The translations under genes and the position numbers were made by a program. The notes below the pieces were generated by a model. It ran no database searches. It was given only the letters and a program-made list of their open reading frames with translations, and was not told the origin of the DNA. Below are positions 16,020 through 24,193 of a stretch of DNA of 64,000 nucleotides, piece after piece; position 1 is the first letter of the stretch; each line of letters starts with the position of its first letter. Origin of the DNA: Candidatus Gastranaerophilales bacterium (lineage in GTDB: Bacteria > Cyanobacteriota > Vampirovibrionia > Gastranaerophilales > Gastranaerophilaceae). The stretch covers positions 17,261 through 81,260 of the forward strand of contig CANQNX010000001.1 in the NCBI GenBank assembly GCA_947625345.1, in the 5' to 3' direction.

Positions 16020-17234
16020 ATGAAAGATAAAATAATCGGTTTAATTGACGGAAATAATTTTTTTGCTAGCTGCGAAATTTTAATGAATCCTTCATTAAGA
16101 AATAAACCCGTATGCGTATTAAGTAATAATGACGGATGTGTAATAGCACGTTCAAATGAGGCAAAAAAATTAGGTATTAAAATGGGTATACCTTACTTTA
16201 TGGCAAAACGTGAGTTTAGAGGAGTAACTTATTTAAGTGCAAATTTTGCACTATATCATGATTTATCAGAGAGAATGATTAATTTTTTAAGGAGATACTC
16301 TGATAAAGTTGATGTTTATTCAATAGATGAAGCTTTTATAGATTTAACGGGCTGCGACAAAATATTTAAAATGAGTTATAAAGAATTAGCAGAAAAAATA
16401 AAGAATGATATTGAAAAAGAAATAGGCTTGAGTGTTTCCGTCGGAATAGCGAATTCCAAAATTCTCGCAAAAATTGCAACTCATAAAGCAAAGGCAAGAA
16501 ACGGTTATTATGTAATAGAAAAACATCTTATAAAAGAAGAAATTCAAAATATACAGGTTGAAGAAATCTGGGGAGTCGGAAGAAATATTGCAAAAAGCCT
16601 CCGCAAATTCGGAATATTTTATGCGTATGAAATTTTGGAAAAAGATGATAACTTTTATAAGGTAAATTACGGAAAAAAGGGGATGGAGCTAAAATATGAA
16701 TTAAAAGGAGAAAGTGTTATTCCGATATCATCTGAAGAGGAGAAACCCAAATCAATTCAAAGAACAAGAGCTTTTCCTTCTTTTTCAAAAGACAAAGAAT
16801 ATATAAAAGCCGAATTAAATATGCATCTTCATAATGTATGTAAAAAGCTCAGGGAAAACGAACTTGAAACTTCAATTATTTCAGTAATGCTCAGAACAAA
16901 AGATTTTAAGATATATTATAAAGAAAAAAAGCTTGATTTCCCGACAAATTCGGAAATTATACTTATTGAAACCACGGTTAATCTTTTTGAATCAATATAT
17001 AAAGATAATATCATCTACCGTTCGGCAGGTATATGGGCATATTCATTAAAGGACAGCGAAAAAGCACAATTAACTTTATTCAATAAAAATATTAATTTAA
17101 AAGGAGAAAAAATTTCCCGTATTTTAGATAAAATTGAAGATAAATACGGAAAAGGGACAATAACCTTAGGTTCAACGGGAATAAAATCAATAGCGGAAAC
17201 TCATAAAAGAATAATGCAATTTATATCAAATTAG
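16020..17234 (+). CDS. umuC: Y-family DNA polymerase, UmuC type
   Basis: The product is the catalytic subunit of an error-prone translesion polymerase. Residues 1-170 are the palm/fingers: LIDGNNFFASCE (metal Asp), SNNDGCVIARSNEAK and YSIDEAFIDLTG (second metal site). A helix-hairpin-helix follows (EEIWGVGRNIAKSL), then the little-finger domain, and a C-terminal UmuC-type extension ending GSTGIKSIAETHKRIMQFISN. The NNDGC signature separates UmuC from DinB. The ATG at 16014 is in frame, but the ATG at 16020 has AAGGA five bases upstream and is preferred, giving 404 residues. Pairing with the upstream LexA-like gene implies SOS induction. Confidence 0.93.
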   Translation: MKDKIIGLIDGNNFFASCEILMNPSLRNKPVCVLSNNDGCVIARSNEAKKLGIKMGIPYFMAKREFRGVTYLSANFALYHDLSERMINFLRRYSDKVDVYSIDEAFIDLTGCDKIFKMSYKELAEKIKNDIEKEIGLSVSVGIANSKILAKIATHKAKARNGYYVIEKHLIKEEIQNIQVEEIWGVGRNIAKSLRKFGIFYAYEILEKDDNFYKVNYGKKGMELKYELKGESVIPISSEEEKPKSIQRTRAFPSFSKDKEYIKAELNMHLHNVCKKLRENELETSIISVMLRTKDFKIYYKEKKLDFPTNSEIILIETTVNLFESIYKDNIIYRSAGIWAYSLKDSEKAQLTLFNKNINLKGEKISRILDKIEDKYGKGTITLGSTGIKSIAETHKRIMQFISN

Positions 17235-17252
17235 ATAAATAAAAATATTATG

Positions 17253-17278
17253 GTTAATTTATTTTAATTAACTTTTTT
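17253..17278 (+). terminator. AT-rich terminator after umuC
   Basis: GTTAATT (17253-17259) and AATTAAC (17266-17272) form a seven-pair stem with a six-base loop, followed directly by six T residues. The stem is weak, but the position 19 bases after the umuC stop is right. Confidence 0.6.
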
Positions 17279-17332
17279 CTGATATGGAAAGAGATAAATA
17301 TCTATGATATAAAAATATAAGGGGATAGTGAA

Positions 17333-18172
17333 GTGAGAACAGGTTTAAAAAATTTTATAAGAATATTTTTAACATTGTGTTTTCTTTTAAACACTTCAAT
17401 ATCTTATGCTGAAATTATAAGACTCGGGCCGGTAGAAAAAAATACAATAAAATTAAAAGAAAACAAAGATATAGAGAATAAAAACCTCGTAATAAAAGAC
17501 AGAAATGTAATAGAGGAAATTATAAAAACTCAAAAAGAAGAAGAGGTAAAAGACATAGAGCTTTTATGGCGAGCAACAATAGATAATAACACTCTTATAA
17601 AATTTACAATGAATAAACTAAATACACCCGAATCGCAAAGAAGATTGCACTCTTCGGTCATGGCAAAAAGTCTTTCGGCACTTATTTACGGAGCAAGTTT
17701 TATACCCATGTTCACAGGTTCAAATACAATGCTTCAATCCGCTTCTTTTTCCGCCGGAAGATTAGCAAATAATTATATTAATAAAGACAGTGCAACAGGT
17801 CAGCAAGCTCCGATTACGGATACAGAACTTATTCAACTCGCAGGCACAATTGAAGAATTACAGGAAAAAATTATTTCTTCTTATTATGAATATAAAGGAG
17901 CTTTAAACAAATTAAAAGATACCCGTTCAAGGATTATTCTTTATAACAAAAATTATGCCAATGCGCTTAAAAGTAACTCTTTAACAGAACTGACCGTTTC
18001 CTCTGCCTTATATGAAGATATGCAGCTTCAAGAATATAAACAAGAGCAGGAGGCTAAAAAATATTACCTTTCTCTTGAAAGATTAGCAGGTAAAAAAGCA
18101 GTCGACAGTCTGATTTTATCTCAATATGCGCTAAAAAATGAGTTAATTAATATGGATAAAATAAAACAATGA
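17333..18172 (+). CDS. Exported coiled-coil protein, possible TolC-hairpin relative, paralogue 1
   Basis: Translation starts at GTG 17333, with AAGGGG seven bases upstream; a nearer GTG is immediately followed by a stop. The 279-residue product has a signal peptide (FIRIFLTLCFLLNTSISYAE, cleavage near residue 26). Residues ~70-110 hold DIELLWRATIDNNTLIKFTMNKL, also found in the next gene as HIQILWAGAAMRSETIKFALYKL. The C-terminal ~115 residues are long helices with the spacing typical of outer-membrane factors (LIQLAGTIEELQEKIISSYYEYKGA ... LTELTVSSALYEDM ... AKKYYLSLERLAGKKAV). No beta-barrel portion is obvious. It overlaps the next gene by four bases. Function is unknown. Confidence 0.6.
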   Translation: MRTGLKNFIRIFLTLCFLLNTSISYAEIIRLGPVEKNTIKLKENKDIENKNLVIKDRNVIEEIIKTQKEEEVKDIELLWRATIDNNTLIKFTMNKLNTPESQRRLHSSVMAKSLSALIYGASFIPMFTGSNTMLQSASFSAGRLANNYINKDSATGQQAPITDTELIQLAGTIEELQEKIISSYYEYKGALNKLKDTRSRIILYNKNYANALKSNSLTELTVSSALYEDMQLQEYKQEQEAKKYYLSLERLAGKKAVDSLILSQYALKNELINMDKIKQ

Positions 18173-19047
18173 GAAAGTATATATATTTAATATTAATATT
18201 AATATTAATATTAATTAATACCTCAGCTGAGGCGAATACGGTTTTAAATGATTTAACCGTACCTAAAAATCCCTCTTACAGACTAGGTGTTTCTTACACA
18301 ATTGAAAAAGAATATAAAATAACCGATATAACAGAAAGACAGAGTGAAAAAACAGCATCATACGAAAAATCTTACATAAAAAATTCAACATATGCGGATA
18401 CTTCATTAAAAGAATTATCTGACGAAATATCAAAGCTTTTGACAATAGAAAAAGAAGAAATGTTAGAACATATACAAATTTTATGGGCAGGTGCCGCAAT
18501 GAGAAGTGAAACCATAAAATTTGCGTTGTATAAATTAGCGAATCCGGATGCGGATAAACCTGACGAAACAATAATAAAAAAAATAATCAGACCGTTATCA
18601 ACGGCATCATCAATAGCCGGTGCCGGTTTAGGTGACCCTTTCAGTGCAACTGCAGCTCTTGTAAGCGGACATTTCCTTAATTCACTGTCATACAATGATA
18701 AAGATTTAAACTATAAATATACTAAAGTTACAGATGCTGACATGATTATTCTTATTACTAAAGTTGATAATATGCAAAAGAAAGTAATTGACCTTTATTA
18801 TGACTATATGACAAGCTACAACTTACTTTCAATGGCAGAAAAAAATATAAAGAGCAGAGAAGAAAAATACAATTCCGGAATTTATCAAACACAGGAACAA
18901 CTGTTAATTGCAGATGCTTATTATAGGTCTGCGATAGATAATAAAGCAAAATTAGAATTGGAATTTCTTGAAAACAGAGCTGCATTGGAACAATTAGTCG
19001 GATTAGAAGCTTTGATAGAGTTTGAAAAACTATTAGTAAAACAGTAA
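18169..19047 (+). CDS. Exported coiled-coil protein, possible TolC-hairpin relative, paralogue 2
   Basis: This 292-residue protein is translationally coupled to its paralogue (ATGA overlap). Its signal peptide contains an alternating Leu-Ile core (MRKYIYLILILILILINTSAEA) encoded by a tandem hexanucleotide. The C-terminal helices are strongly reminiscent of TolC-family outer-membrane factors: KNIKSREEKYNSGIYQTQEQ, then LLIADAYYRSAIDNKAKLEL and LENRAALEQLVGLEAL, i.e. the Y-x-x-G...T-x-x-x-L and L-x-x-L-x-G pattern. At under 300 residues only one repeat of the TolC fold could be present. Together the two genes may form a two-part version of one TolC-like unit; this is inference. Confidence 0.6.
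   Translation: MRKYIYLILILILILINTSAEANTVLNDLTVPKNPSYRLGVSYTIEKEYKITDITERQSEKTASYEKSYIKNSTYADTSLKELSDEISKLLTIEKEEMLEHIQILWAGAAMRSETIKFALYKLANPDADKPDETIIKKIIRPLSTASSIAGAGLGDPFSATAALVSGHFLNSLSYNDKDLNYKYTKVTDADMIILITKVDNMQKKVIDLYYDYMTSYNLLSMAEKNIKSREEKYNSGIYQTQEQLLIADAYYRSAIDNKAKLELEFLENRAALEQLVGLEALIEFEKLLVKQ
18187..18214 (+). repeat. Tandem TTAATA hexanucleotide repeat inside a signal-peptide coding region
   Basis: Four perfect TTAATA units plus a partial fifth (TTAA) lie in frame, coding for the Leu-Ile core of the signal peptide. Gain or loss of a unit would add or remove two hydrophobic residues without shifting the frame. Confidence 0.85.
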
Positions 19048-21249
19048 CTATTTATTTTTTTTCTGTTTAGTTTTCTGTTTAAGCTCAGGAGCCATTTTAA
19101 TCCTTGAATTCATTTGAATTCTTTTAACGGAATGAACATCGGGAAGAGATAAAAAGGCATTTATAACCGTATTAAGTTTTTCAATACCGTTAACTTCTAC
19201 ACCCAATTCAATAATACCTATTTTTTTTGAATAATTTGTTTTAACATTTGCATAAGTAATATTAGTACCGCAATCAGCAGCTTTAACTAAAATATCTTTA
19301 AGCATTCCGACCCTGTCTATAGTATTAATTCTTATTGACGTAACATAAGTTTTGTTCGGATTTTCTTCATTTCGCCAACTGATTTTCATTAAACGTTCTT
19401 CAGGTATTGTATCTAAAGAAGGACAATCAATTCTGTGTACACTTACTCCCTTTCCTCGTGTAACAACACCGACAATATGTTCCCCCGGTACAGGAGAGCA
19501 GCATTTCGCAATAGAATATAACATTCCCTCAAGTCCGATAATTTCATCTTTATATTGACCTTTTTTCCTGCCTGAAACGTACTTATCGGTATTTTCCTCC
19601 TGAGGTTTCTTTATTTTACTTATAACTTTATTTATTGTGGTTTCACCGTTTCCTATGGCGGCAAATAAATCATCTACGGATATATAATTCAGGATTTTAG
19701 CTATTTCAAGTAAATGTCCGTTCTTCATATTTTCATCAAAGACAGCTTTTGTTATTTCCTGTTCTAACATATTTCTGCCGGTGACAATATATTCATCTCT
19801 GTTATGTTTCTTAAACCACTGTCTAATCTTGGATTGGGCTTGTTTTGTAACGCAGAATTTAAGCCAATGAAGTTTAGGTTCGCCTGTCTTTGACGTAAAC
19901 AGTTCAACAATATCTCCGTTTTTAAGTTTAGTATCAAGTTGAGCTATTCTTCCGTTTATAAGAGCCCCAGTTGTTTTATAACCGACTTCCGAATGGATTC
20001 TGAAAGCAAAATCAATTGGTGTTGCATTTAACGGTAGGTCAATAATATCCCCCATTGGGGTAAAACAAAATACCTGATTGCCAAATAAGTCTATTTTAAC
20101 CTTTTCCACAAATTCATTGGCATCAGAGGCTTCTTTTTCAAGTTCAATCATTTGATGCATCCAAGAAAACTTGATATCATCTTCTGATGCCGCCTTAATT
20201 GAGCCTGATTCTTTATACTTCCAGTGTGCAGCAACACCATATTCGGCGATTTTATGCATCTCTTTTGTTCTGATTTGAACTTCCAACGGTTTTTGTTTAG
20301 GGCCGATAACAGAGGTATGAAGTGATTTATACCCGTTTCCTTTAGGCATAGCAATATAATCTTTGAATCTACCGGGAATGGGTTTAAACAGAGAATGTAT
20401 AATACCTAAAACTTCATAGCACTGACGCTCGGTATCAACTATAACCCTTACTGCCGTAATATCATATAAATCATTAAAGGCAACATTTAAGCGCTGCATC
20501 TTTTTATAAATACTGTAATAATGTTTTGCTCTGCCTGTTATTTCAGCATTAATTTCGTTTCTTGTTAAACTCTCGGATATCTCATCTATTAAAAGTTTAA
20601 CGGTATTTTCTCTTTCCGCTTTTTTTTGTGCAACTAATTGTGCAATTTCAAAATATTTTTCGGGATTTAAATATCTTAAGGATAAATCTTCAAGCTCTGC
20701 TTTTATTCTTCCGATACCTAATCTGTTAGCAAGCGGAGCAAAAATATCCAAAGTTTCTTGTGCAATTCTTACCTGCTTAACCGGTGTCATATAATTTAAT
20801 GTACGCATGTTGTGCAATCTGTCTGCCAATTTAAGAAATATTACTCTGACATCTTTTGCCATAGCAATAAACATACGTCTGAAACTCTCGGCTTGACGCT
20901 CTTCTTTTGATTTAAATTGAAATTTGTCTAACTTGGTTACCCCTAAGACAAGATTTAAAACATCTTCACCAAACTCTGCTTCCAATTGTTCTGCAGTTAA
21001 TCCCGTATCCTCAATTGTATCATGTAGTATTGCTGCCATTAAAGTATGTTTATCCACTTTTAATGTAGCAAGTATCTTTGCAACTTCAACAGGATGAATA
21101 ATATACGGTTCTTCACTTACCCTATATTGTCCGGAGTGCAGCTTTTCGGCGAATTTATATGCCTTATATATTTCTGCAATATCTTCTTCTGAGCGGTTTT
21201 GCTCCCTCAGTATCTTTTCAAGTCCGCTGAATATATTCTCCTGTTCCAT
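19048..21249 (-). CDS. rel: Bifunctional (p)ppGpp synthetase/hydrolase
   Basis: Rel/SpoT makes and degrades the alarmone (p)ppGpp. The ~733-residue protein has, in order, an HD hydrolase domain (about 40-190; MAAILHDTIEDTG with the HD pair intact), the synthetase domain (about 240-370; RFKDYIAMPKGNGYKSLHTS, EVQIRT), TGS (about 400-460; MGDIIDLPLNATPIDFAFRIH), a helical/zinc-finger-like region (CCSPVPGEHIVGVVTRGKGV) and a C-terminal ACT domain. Both catalytic sites look intact, so it is probably the single long Rel of the cell. The frame opens at an ATG at 21270, but the ATG at 21249 has AGGAAA six bases upstream and is preferred. It is convergent with the preceding exported-protein gene with no gap. 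Confidence 0.96.
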   Translation of the reverse strand: MEQENIFSGLEKILREQNRSEEDIAEIYKAYKFAEKLHSGQYRVSEEPYIIHPVEVAKILATLKVDKHTLMAAILHDTIEDTGLTAEQLEAEFGEDVLNLVLGVTKLDKFQFKSKEERQAESFRRMFIAMAKDVRVIFLKLADRLHNMRTLNYMTPVKQVRIAQETLDIFAPLANRLGIGRIKAELEDLSLRYLNPEKYFEIAQLVAQKKAERENTVKLLIDEISESLTRNEINAEITGRAKHYYSIYKKMQRLNVAFNDLYDITAVRVIVDTERQCYEVLGIIHSLFKPIPGRFKDYIAMPKGNGYKSLHTSVIGPKQKPLEVQIRTKEMHKIAEYGVAAHWKYKESGSIKAASEDDIKFSWMHQMIELEKEASDANEFVEKVKIDLFGNQVFCFTPMGDIIDLPLNATPIDFAFRIHSEVGYKTTGALINGRIAQLDTKLKNGDIVELFTSKTGEPKLHWLKFCVTKQAQSKIRQWFKKHNRDEYIVTGRNMLEQEITKAVFDENMKNGHLLEIAKILNYISVDDLFAAIGNGETTINKVISKIKKPQEENTDKYVSGRKKGQYKDEIIGLEGMLYSIAKCCSPVPGEHIVGVVTRGKGVSVHRIDCPSLDTIPEERLMKISWRNEENPNKTYVTSIRINTIDRVGMLKDILVKAADCGTNITYANVKTNYSKKIGIIELGVEVNGIEKLNTVINAFLSLPDVHSVKRIQMNSRIKMAPELKQKTKQKKNK

Positions 21250-21306
21250 ATTCTTTTCCTGTTTATGCATTAATTTTACACTTTATTTCTTTTTTTTTCC
21301 ATATCT

Positions 21307-21337
21307 TTTACTATAGTTAATACAATTGATGTATAAT
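21307..21337 (+). promoter_or_regulatory. Probable promoter of a leaderless DUF167 transcript
   Basis: TATAAT at 21332-21337 lies six bases before the ATG at 21344, with a TTTACT -35-like element at 21307-21312 (19-base spacer). No Shine-Dalgarno element precedes the start, so transcription would begin at or next to the ATG. Confidence 0.5.
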
Positions 21338-21343
21338 TTCTTT

Positions 21344-21652
21344 ATGAATATTTCCTTCTTAAATGAAACAACGGACGGGGTTATTTTAACCGTAAAATTA
21401 GTTCCTAATTCTTCCTTCAGTAAAATTGTTGATTTTACGGATGAATACTTGAGAATTAAAATTTCAGCTCCCGCAATCGAAAACAAAGCAAATAAAGAAT
21501 TAATAAATTTTTGCTCGGATTTATTCAATATAAATAAATCCAAAATTTCCATAATTTCCGGAGAAAAATCAAAATTAAAAAAAATATTATTTAAAGATAC
21601 GGATATAAAGTCAGTTTCACAAAAAATTATGTTTGTGTTAGACTCAATGTAA
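21344..21652 (+). CDS. YggU/DUF167 family protein
   Basis: The 102-residue protein matches the DUF167 fold family: GVILTVKLVPNSSFSKIVDF near the start and LRIKISAPAIENKANKELINF in the middle (the family's K-v-x-A-p-p-v-x-G-k-A-N pattern), followed by ISGEKSKLKKI. Its biochemical role is not established in any bacterium I can name. The frame is open from 21326, but the ATG at 21344 agrees better with the family start and with the -10 sequence immediately upstream. It is followed by secG after 21 bases and lies divergent from rel. Confidence 0.85.
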   Translation: MNISFLNETTDGVILTVKLVPNSSFSKIVDFTDEYLRIKISAPAIENKANKELINFCSDLFNINKSKISIISGEKSKLKKILFKDTDIKSVSQKIMFVLDSM

Positions 21653-21673
21653 AAGAATAAAAAGGATATAAAA

Positions 21674-21898
21674 ATGCTCACTATTGTATGGATTATTCAA
21701 ATTATTTCAGCTGTATTGTTAATATTATTGGTATTGTTACACTCACCAAAAGGCGACGGACTTGGCGCAATAGGAGGAGCAGCTAATTTATTTACATCAC
21801 AAAAAAGTGCCGAAAAAGGTTTAAATCGTTTTACATACATTCTCTCGGCAATTTTTTTAATTTGTTCTTTTATAACAGGATTCCACCTTTTCAGTTAA
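21674..21898 (+). CDS. secG: Preprotein translocase subunit SecG
   Basis: SecG is the small accessory subunit of the SecYEG channel that assists SecA-driven export. The 74-residue protein has the expected two membrane helices (about 3-22 and 52-72) joined by a cytosolic loop with the family signature LLHSPKGDGLGAIGGAANLFTSQ. An AAAAAGGA element precedes the ATG. The end overlaps the convergent dut gene by four bases. It is probably transcribed with the DUF167 gene. Confidence 0.93.
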   Translation: MLTIVWIIQIISAVLLILLVLLHSPKGDGLGAIGGAANLFTSQKSAEKGLNRFTYILSAIFLICSFITGFHLFS

Positions 21899-22329
21899 AA
21901 TCCCGTTGAACCGAAGCCCCCTTCACCTCTTGAAGAAGCAGCAAGCTCTGTAGTTACTTCAATTTGTGCTTTTTCCACTTTTGCTATAACCATTTGAGCT
22001 ATTCTGTCATCAGGTTTTATCGTGTATTCTTCATTTGATAAATTAACTAAACCCACACAAACTTCGCCCCGATAATCCGCATCAACGGTACCAACCGCAT
22101 TAATTAACGTAATACCGTGTTTTACCGATAATCCCGAACGGGCTCTTATTTGTGCTTCATATTCAATCGGAATCTCAATTTTTATTCCTGTCGGAACGAG
22201 AATTCTTTCTAACGGTTTTAATGTTATTTCTTTATCTATCGCCGCATATAAATCCATTCCCGAAGAACCTTCAGTCTTATATTCGGGTAAATACTTATTA
22301 TGTGCCATTCTTATAATTTTCATTTTCAT
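21895..22329 (-). CDS. dut: dUTP diphosphatase (trimeric dUTPase)
   Basis: Dut hydrolyses dUTP to dUMP, keeping uracil out of DNA and feeding dTMP synthesis. The 144-residue protein has the five motifs of trimeric dUTPases: I SSGMDLYAA, II RARSGLSVKHG, III NAVGTVDADYRGE, IV RIAQMVIA, V RGEGGFGSTGF, the last folding over the active site. Length and motifs are typical. Its start overlaps nothing; it comes last in a minus-strand run that begins at pxpA, 19 bases after the membrane-protein gene. Confidence 0.97.
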   Translation of the reverse strand: MKMKIIRMAHNKYLPEYKTEGSSGMDLYAAIDKEITLKPLERILVPTGIKIEIPIEYEAQIRARSGLSVKHGITLINAVGTVDADYRGEVCVGLVNLSNEEYTIKPDDRIAQMVIAKVEKAQIEVTTELAASSRGEGGFGSTGF

Positions 22330-22348
22330 AATTCTTTTTTCCTTTCAA

Positions 22349-23326
22349 CTACTTTCTGCTTCTTGTCGGGAGAGTCGCATTTTCCTTATTTAATAACGAA
22401 TATATAGGCTGATTATTTGATACCGTCAAGTTTTTAGATAAATTATATTCTCCCAATAATTTCATTAAATATATACTGTTGTTTCTTGCATCATAATTTA
22501 TTTTAAATCGTCCGGTTACTATTATATATTCGGTAAGATTTAGAGATAAAATTGTATCCATACAATCTAATTCCGCTTCTAAATTGTCATTATCAAAAAT
22601 AGCACTCAAAACAATACTGAAAGTGACTAATACCCCTTCTTTTTTTGCATCCAAACTAATTGAAGCTAAGGTGGGTTTCAAAAAGTATACAAAATCATCA
22701 ACGCAGGCAAAATCTTTATACTGCATAAAGAGATTTTTTCTGTAATATCCCTTTTGCACCGGTTTAACAAAATTTACTTTTTTTATAATTTCTTTATTAA
22801 CCGTTTGTTTCCAATATTCTATTTCCTGAAAAGTTAAATCAAAATCATCTTTTTGTCTTTTAATTTTGTTCATATGCGGGGTAATTAAAAAAACTAACTT
22901 ACCATCTTGTACGAGTGTATTAATATCTTTTGCCGCTTTCTTCTTTGCAAGTTTCTTCTCTCTTATTCTCTTTTGTTCCGCTTTGATTTTATCTTTTTTA
23001 TCCTCGAGTTTAAATATAATCTCATATATAATATTAACCGAATTATTAAAAATAAAACCTATTAAACAAGATACACCGCCAATTATAGCTAAAGTAAAGT
23101 CAACAGATATACCTTGTGGTTTATATACCATACTTACAAGCTTATAAGGATATATAAACAAGAAAGAAAAATTATATAGTCCGTCTACTTCCAAACAATT
23201 TAAAAACCAAAATAAAAAACAAATACCCGAATATATAAAGAAGACAACTGCTAATATTCTAATAAAGAATACTAAAAAATTTAATGTATTTATTTTGTCA
23301 TTTATATTTTGTATTTGATTATTCAT
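22349..23326 (-). CDS. Membrane protein with long cytosolic domain, unknown function
   Basis: The 325-residue protein has three hydrophobic stretches in its first ~110 residues (about 17-43, 50-66 and 78-96), then a highly basic coiled coil (about 103-140, KLEDKKDKIKAEQKRIREKKLAKKKAAKD) and a ~185-residue soluble C-terminal domain. That domain alternates strands and helices (GKLVFLITPHMNKI, YVEFLKPTL-like VYFLKPTLASISLD, LNLTEYIIVTGRFKINYD). I do not recognise it. It lies seven bases after panC and 19 before dut, on the same strand, so it is probably co-transcribed. No clear ribosome site precedes the ATG at 23326. Confidence 0.65.
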   Translation of the reverse strand: MNNQIQNINDKINTLNFLVFFIRILAVVFFIYSGICFLFWFLNCLEVDGLYNFSFLFIYPYKLVSMVYKPQGISVDFTLAIIGGVSCLIGFIFNNSVNIIYEIIFKLEDKKDKIKAEQKRIREKKLAKKKAAKDINTLVQDGKLVFLITPHMNKIKRQKDDFDLTFQEIEYWKQTVNKEIIKKVNFVKPVQKGYYRKNLFMQYKDFACVDDFVYFLKPTLASISLDAKKEGVLVTFSIVLSAIFDNDNLEAELDCMDTILSLNLTEYIIVTGRFKINYDARNNSIYLMKLLGEYNLSKNLTVSNNQPIYSLLNKENATLPTRSRK

Positions 23327-23332
23327 TTTTTA

Positions 23333-24193
23333 TTACAATATTATATTATCAATCAGTCTTGTTTTACCAACTTTTACGGCAATTGCTACAAGCGTGTTAT
23401 CTTTTGCCTCATTTGTTTTATCAAGTGTATCAAAATTTCGAAATTCAAGATATTCAATATCAATATTTTTATCTAAAACCGAAATTGCCGAATCAAATAA
23501 TACGGAAGTATCACATATTCCTTTATTATAAAGTTCACGTATATAAAATAAAGCTTTTGATATAGTGAGAGCTTGGTTTCTTTCTTCCGTTGAAAGATAT
23601 GTATTTCTTGAACTTAATGCCAAACCGTCTTGTTCTCTTACCAAAGGACAAGGTATTATTTCTACATCCAAGTTCAAATCCTTAACCATTTTCTTTAATA
23701 TAAATAATTGTTGTGCATCTTTTTGTCCGAAAAATGCATAATCAGGCTGAGTTATATTAAATAATTTTAAAACAACCGTAGCAACTCCGTCAAAATGTCC
23801 TATTCTTGATTTTCCGCACATACAATCAACTATATTAAAAGGAGGACATACAAATGTAAGTTCATTATTATTCAATTTAACATTTTCACCGTACATTTCT
23901 TTAGGAGAAGGCGCAAATATGACATCAACACCTATCTCATTACACAGTTTTGCATCCTCTTCTAAAGTTTTAGGGTATTTATCCAAATCTTCACCCTGAC
24001 AAAACTGTATGGGATTAACAAAAATACTGACAATAACTTTATCAGCTGTTTCCTTAGCTTTTTTTATTAATGATGCATGCCCTGCGTGCAGCGCACCCAT
24101 TGTCGGCACAAACCCTATACTATAGCCCGATTTTTTCCATTCTTTAACCGTTTTCTTTACATCGGATATTTTATTTAACAGTATTGTATTCAA
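23333..24193 (-). CDS. panC: Pantothenate synthetase
   Basis: PanC joins pantoate and beta-alanine with ATP to give pantothenate. The ATP-binding signature PTMGALHAGHASLI and the downstream VSIFVNPIQF and FFGQKDAQQL are clear; SSRNTYLS is the KMSKS-like loop. The open frame extends to 24265, but that includes 24 residues unlike PanC. A TTG at 24193 with GAGGG upstream (inside the end of panB) gives a normal 286-residue protein starting with MNTILLNKISDVKKTV. Hence it overlaps panB by 23 bases and is probably translationally coupled. Confidence 0.95.
   Translation of the reverse strand: MNTILLNKISDVKKTVKEWKKSGYSIGFVPTMGALHAGHASLIKKAKETADKVIVSIFVNPIQFCQGEDLDKYPKTLEEDAKLCNEIGVDVIFAPSPKEMYGENVKLNNNELTFVCPPFNIVDCMCGKSRIGHFDGVATVVLKLFNITQPDYAFFGQKDAQQLFILKKMVKDLNLDVEIIPCPLVREQDGLALSSRNTYLSTEERNQALTISKALFYIRELYNKGICDTSVLFDSAISVLDKNIDIEYLEFRNFDTLDKTNEAKDNTLVAIAVKVGKTRLIDNIIL

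Noticed and set aside
21283..21681. 132-codon minus-strand frame opposite the DUF167 gene
   Set aside because: The plus-strand frame matches a known family and has a -10 in place; the opposite product is Phe/Ile-rich without recognisable features.
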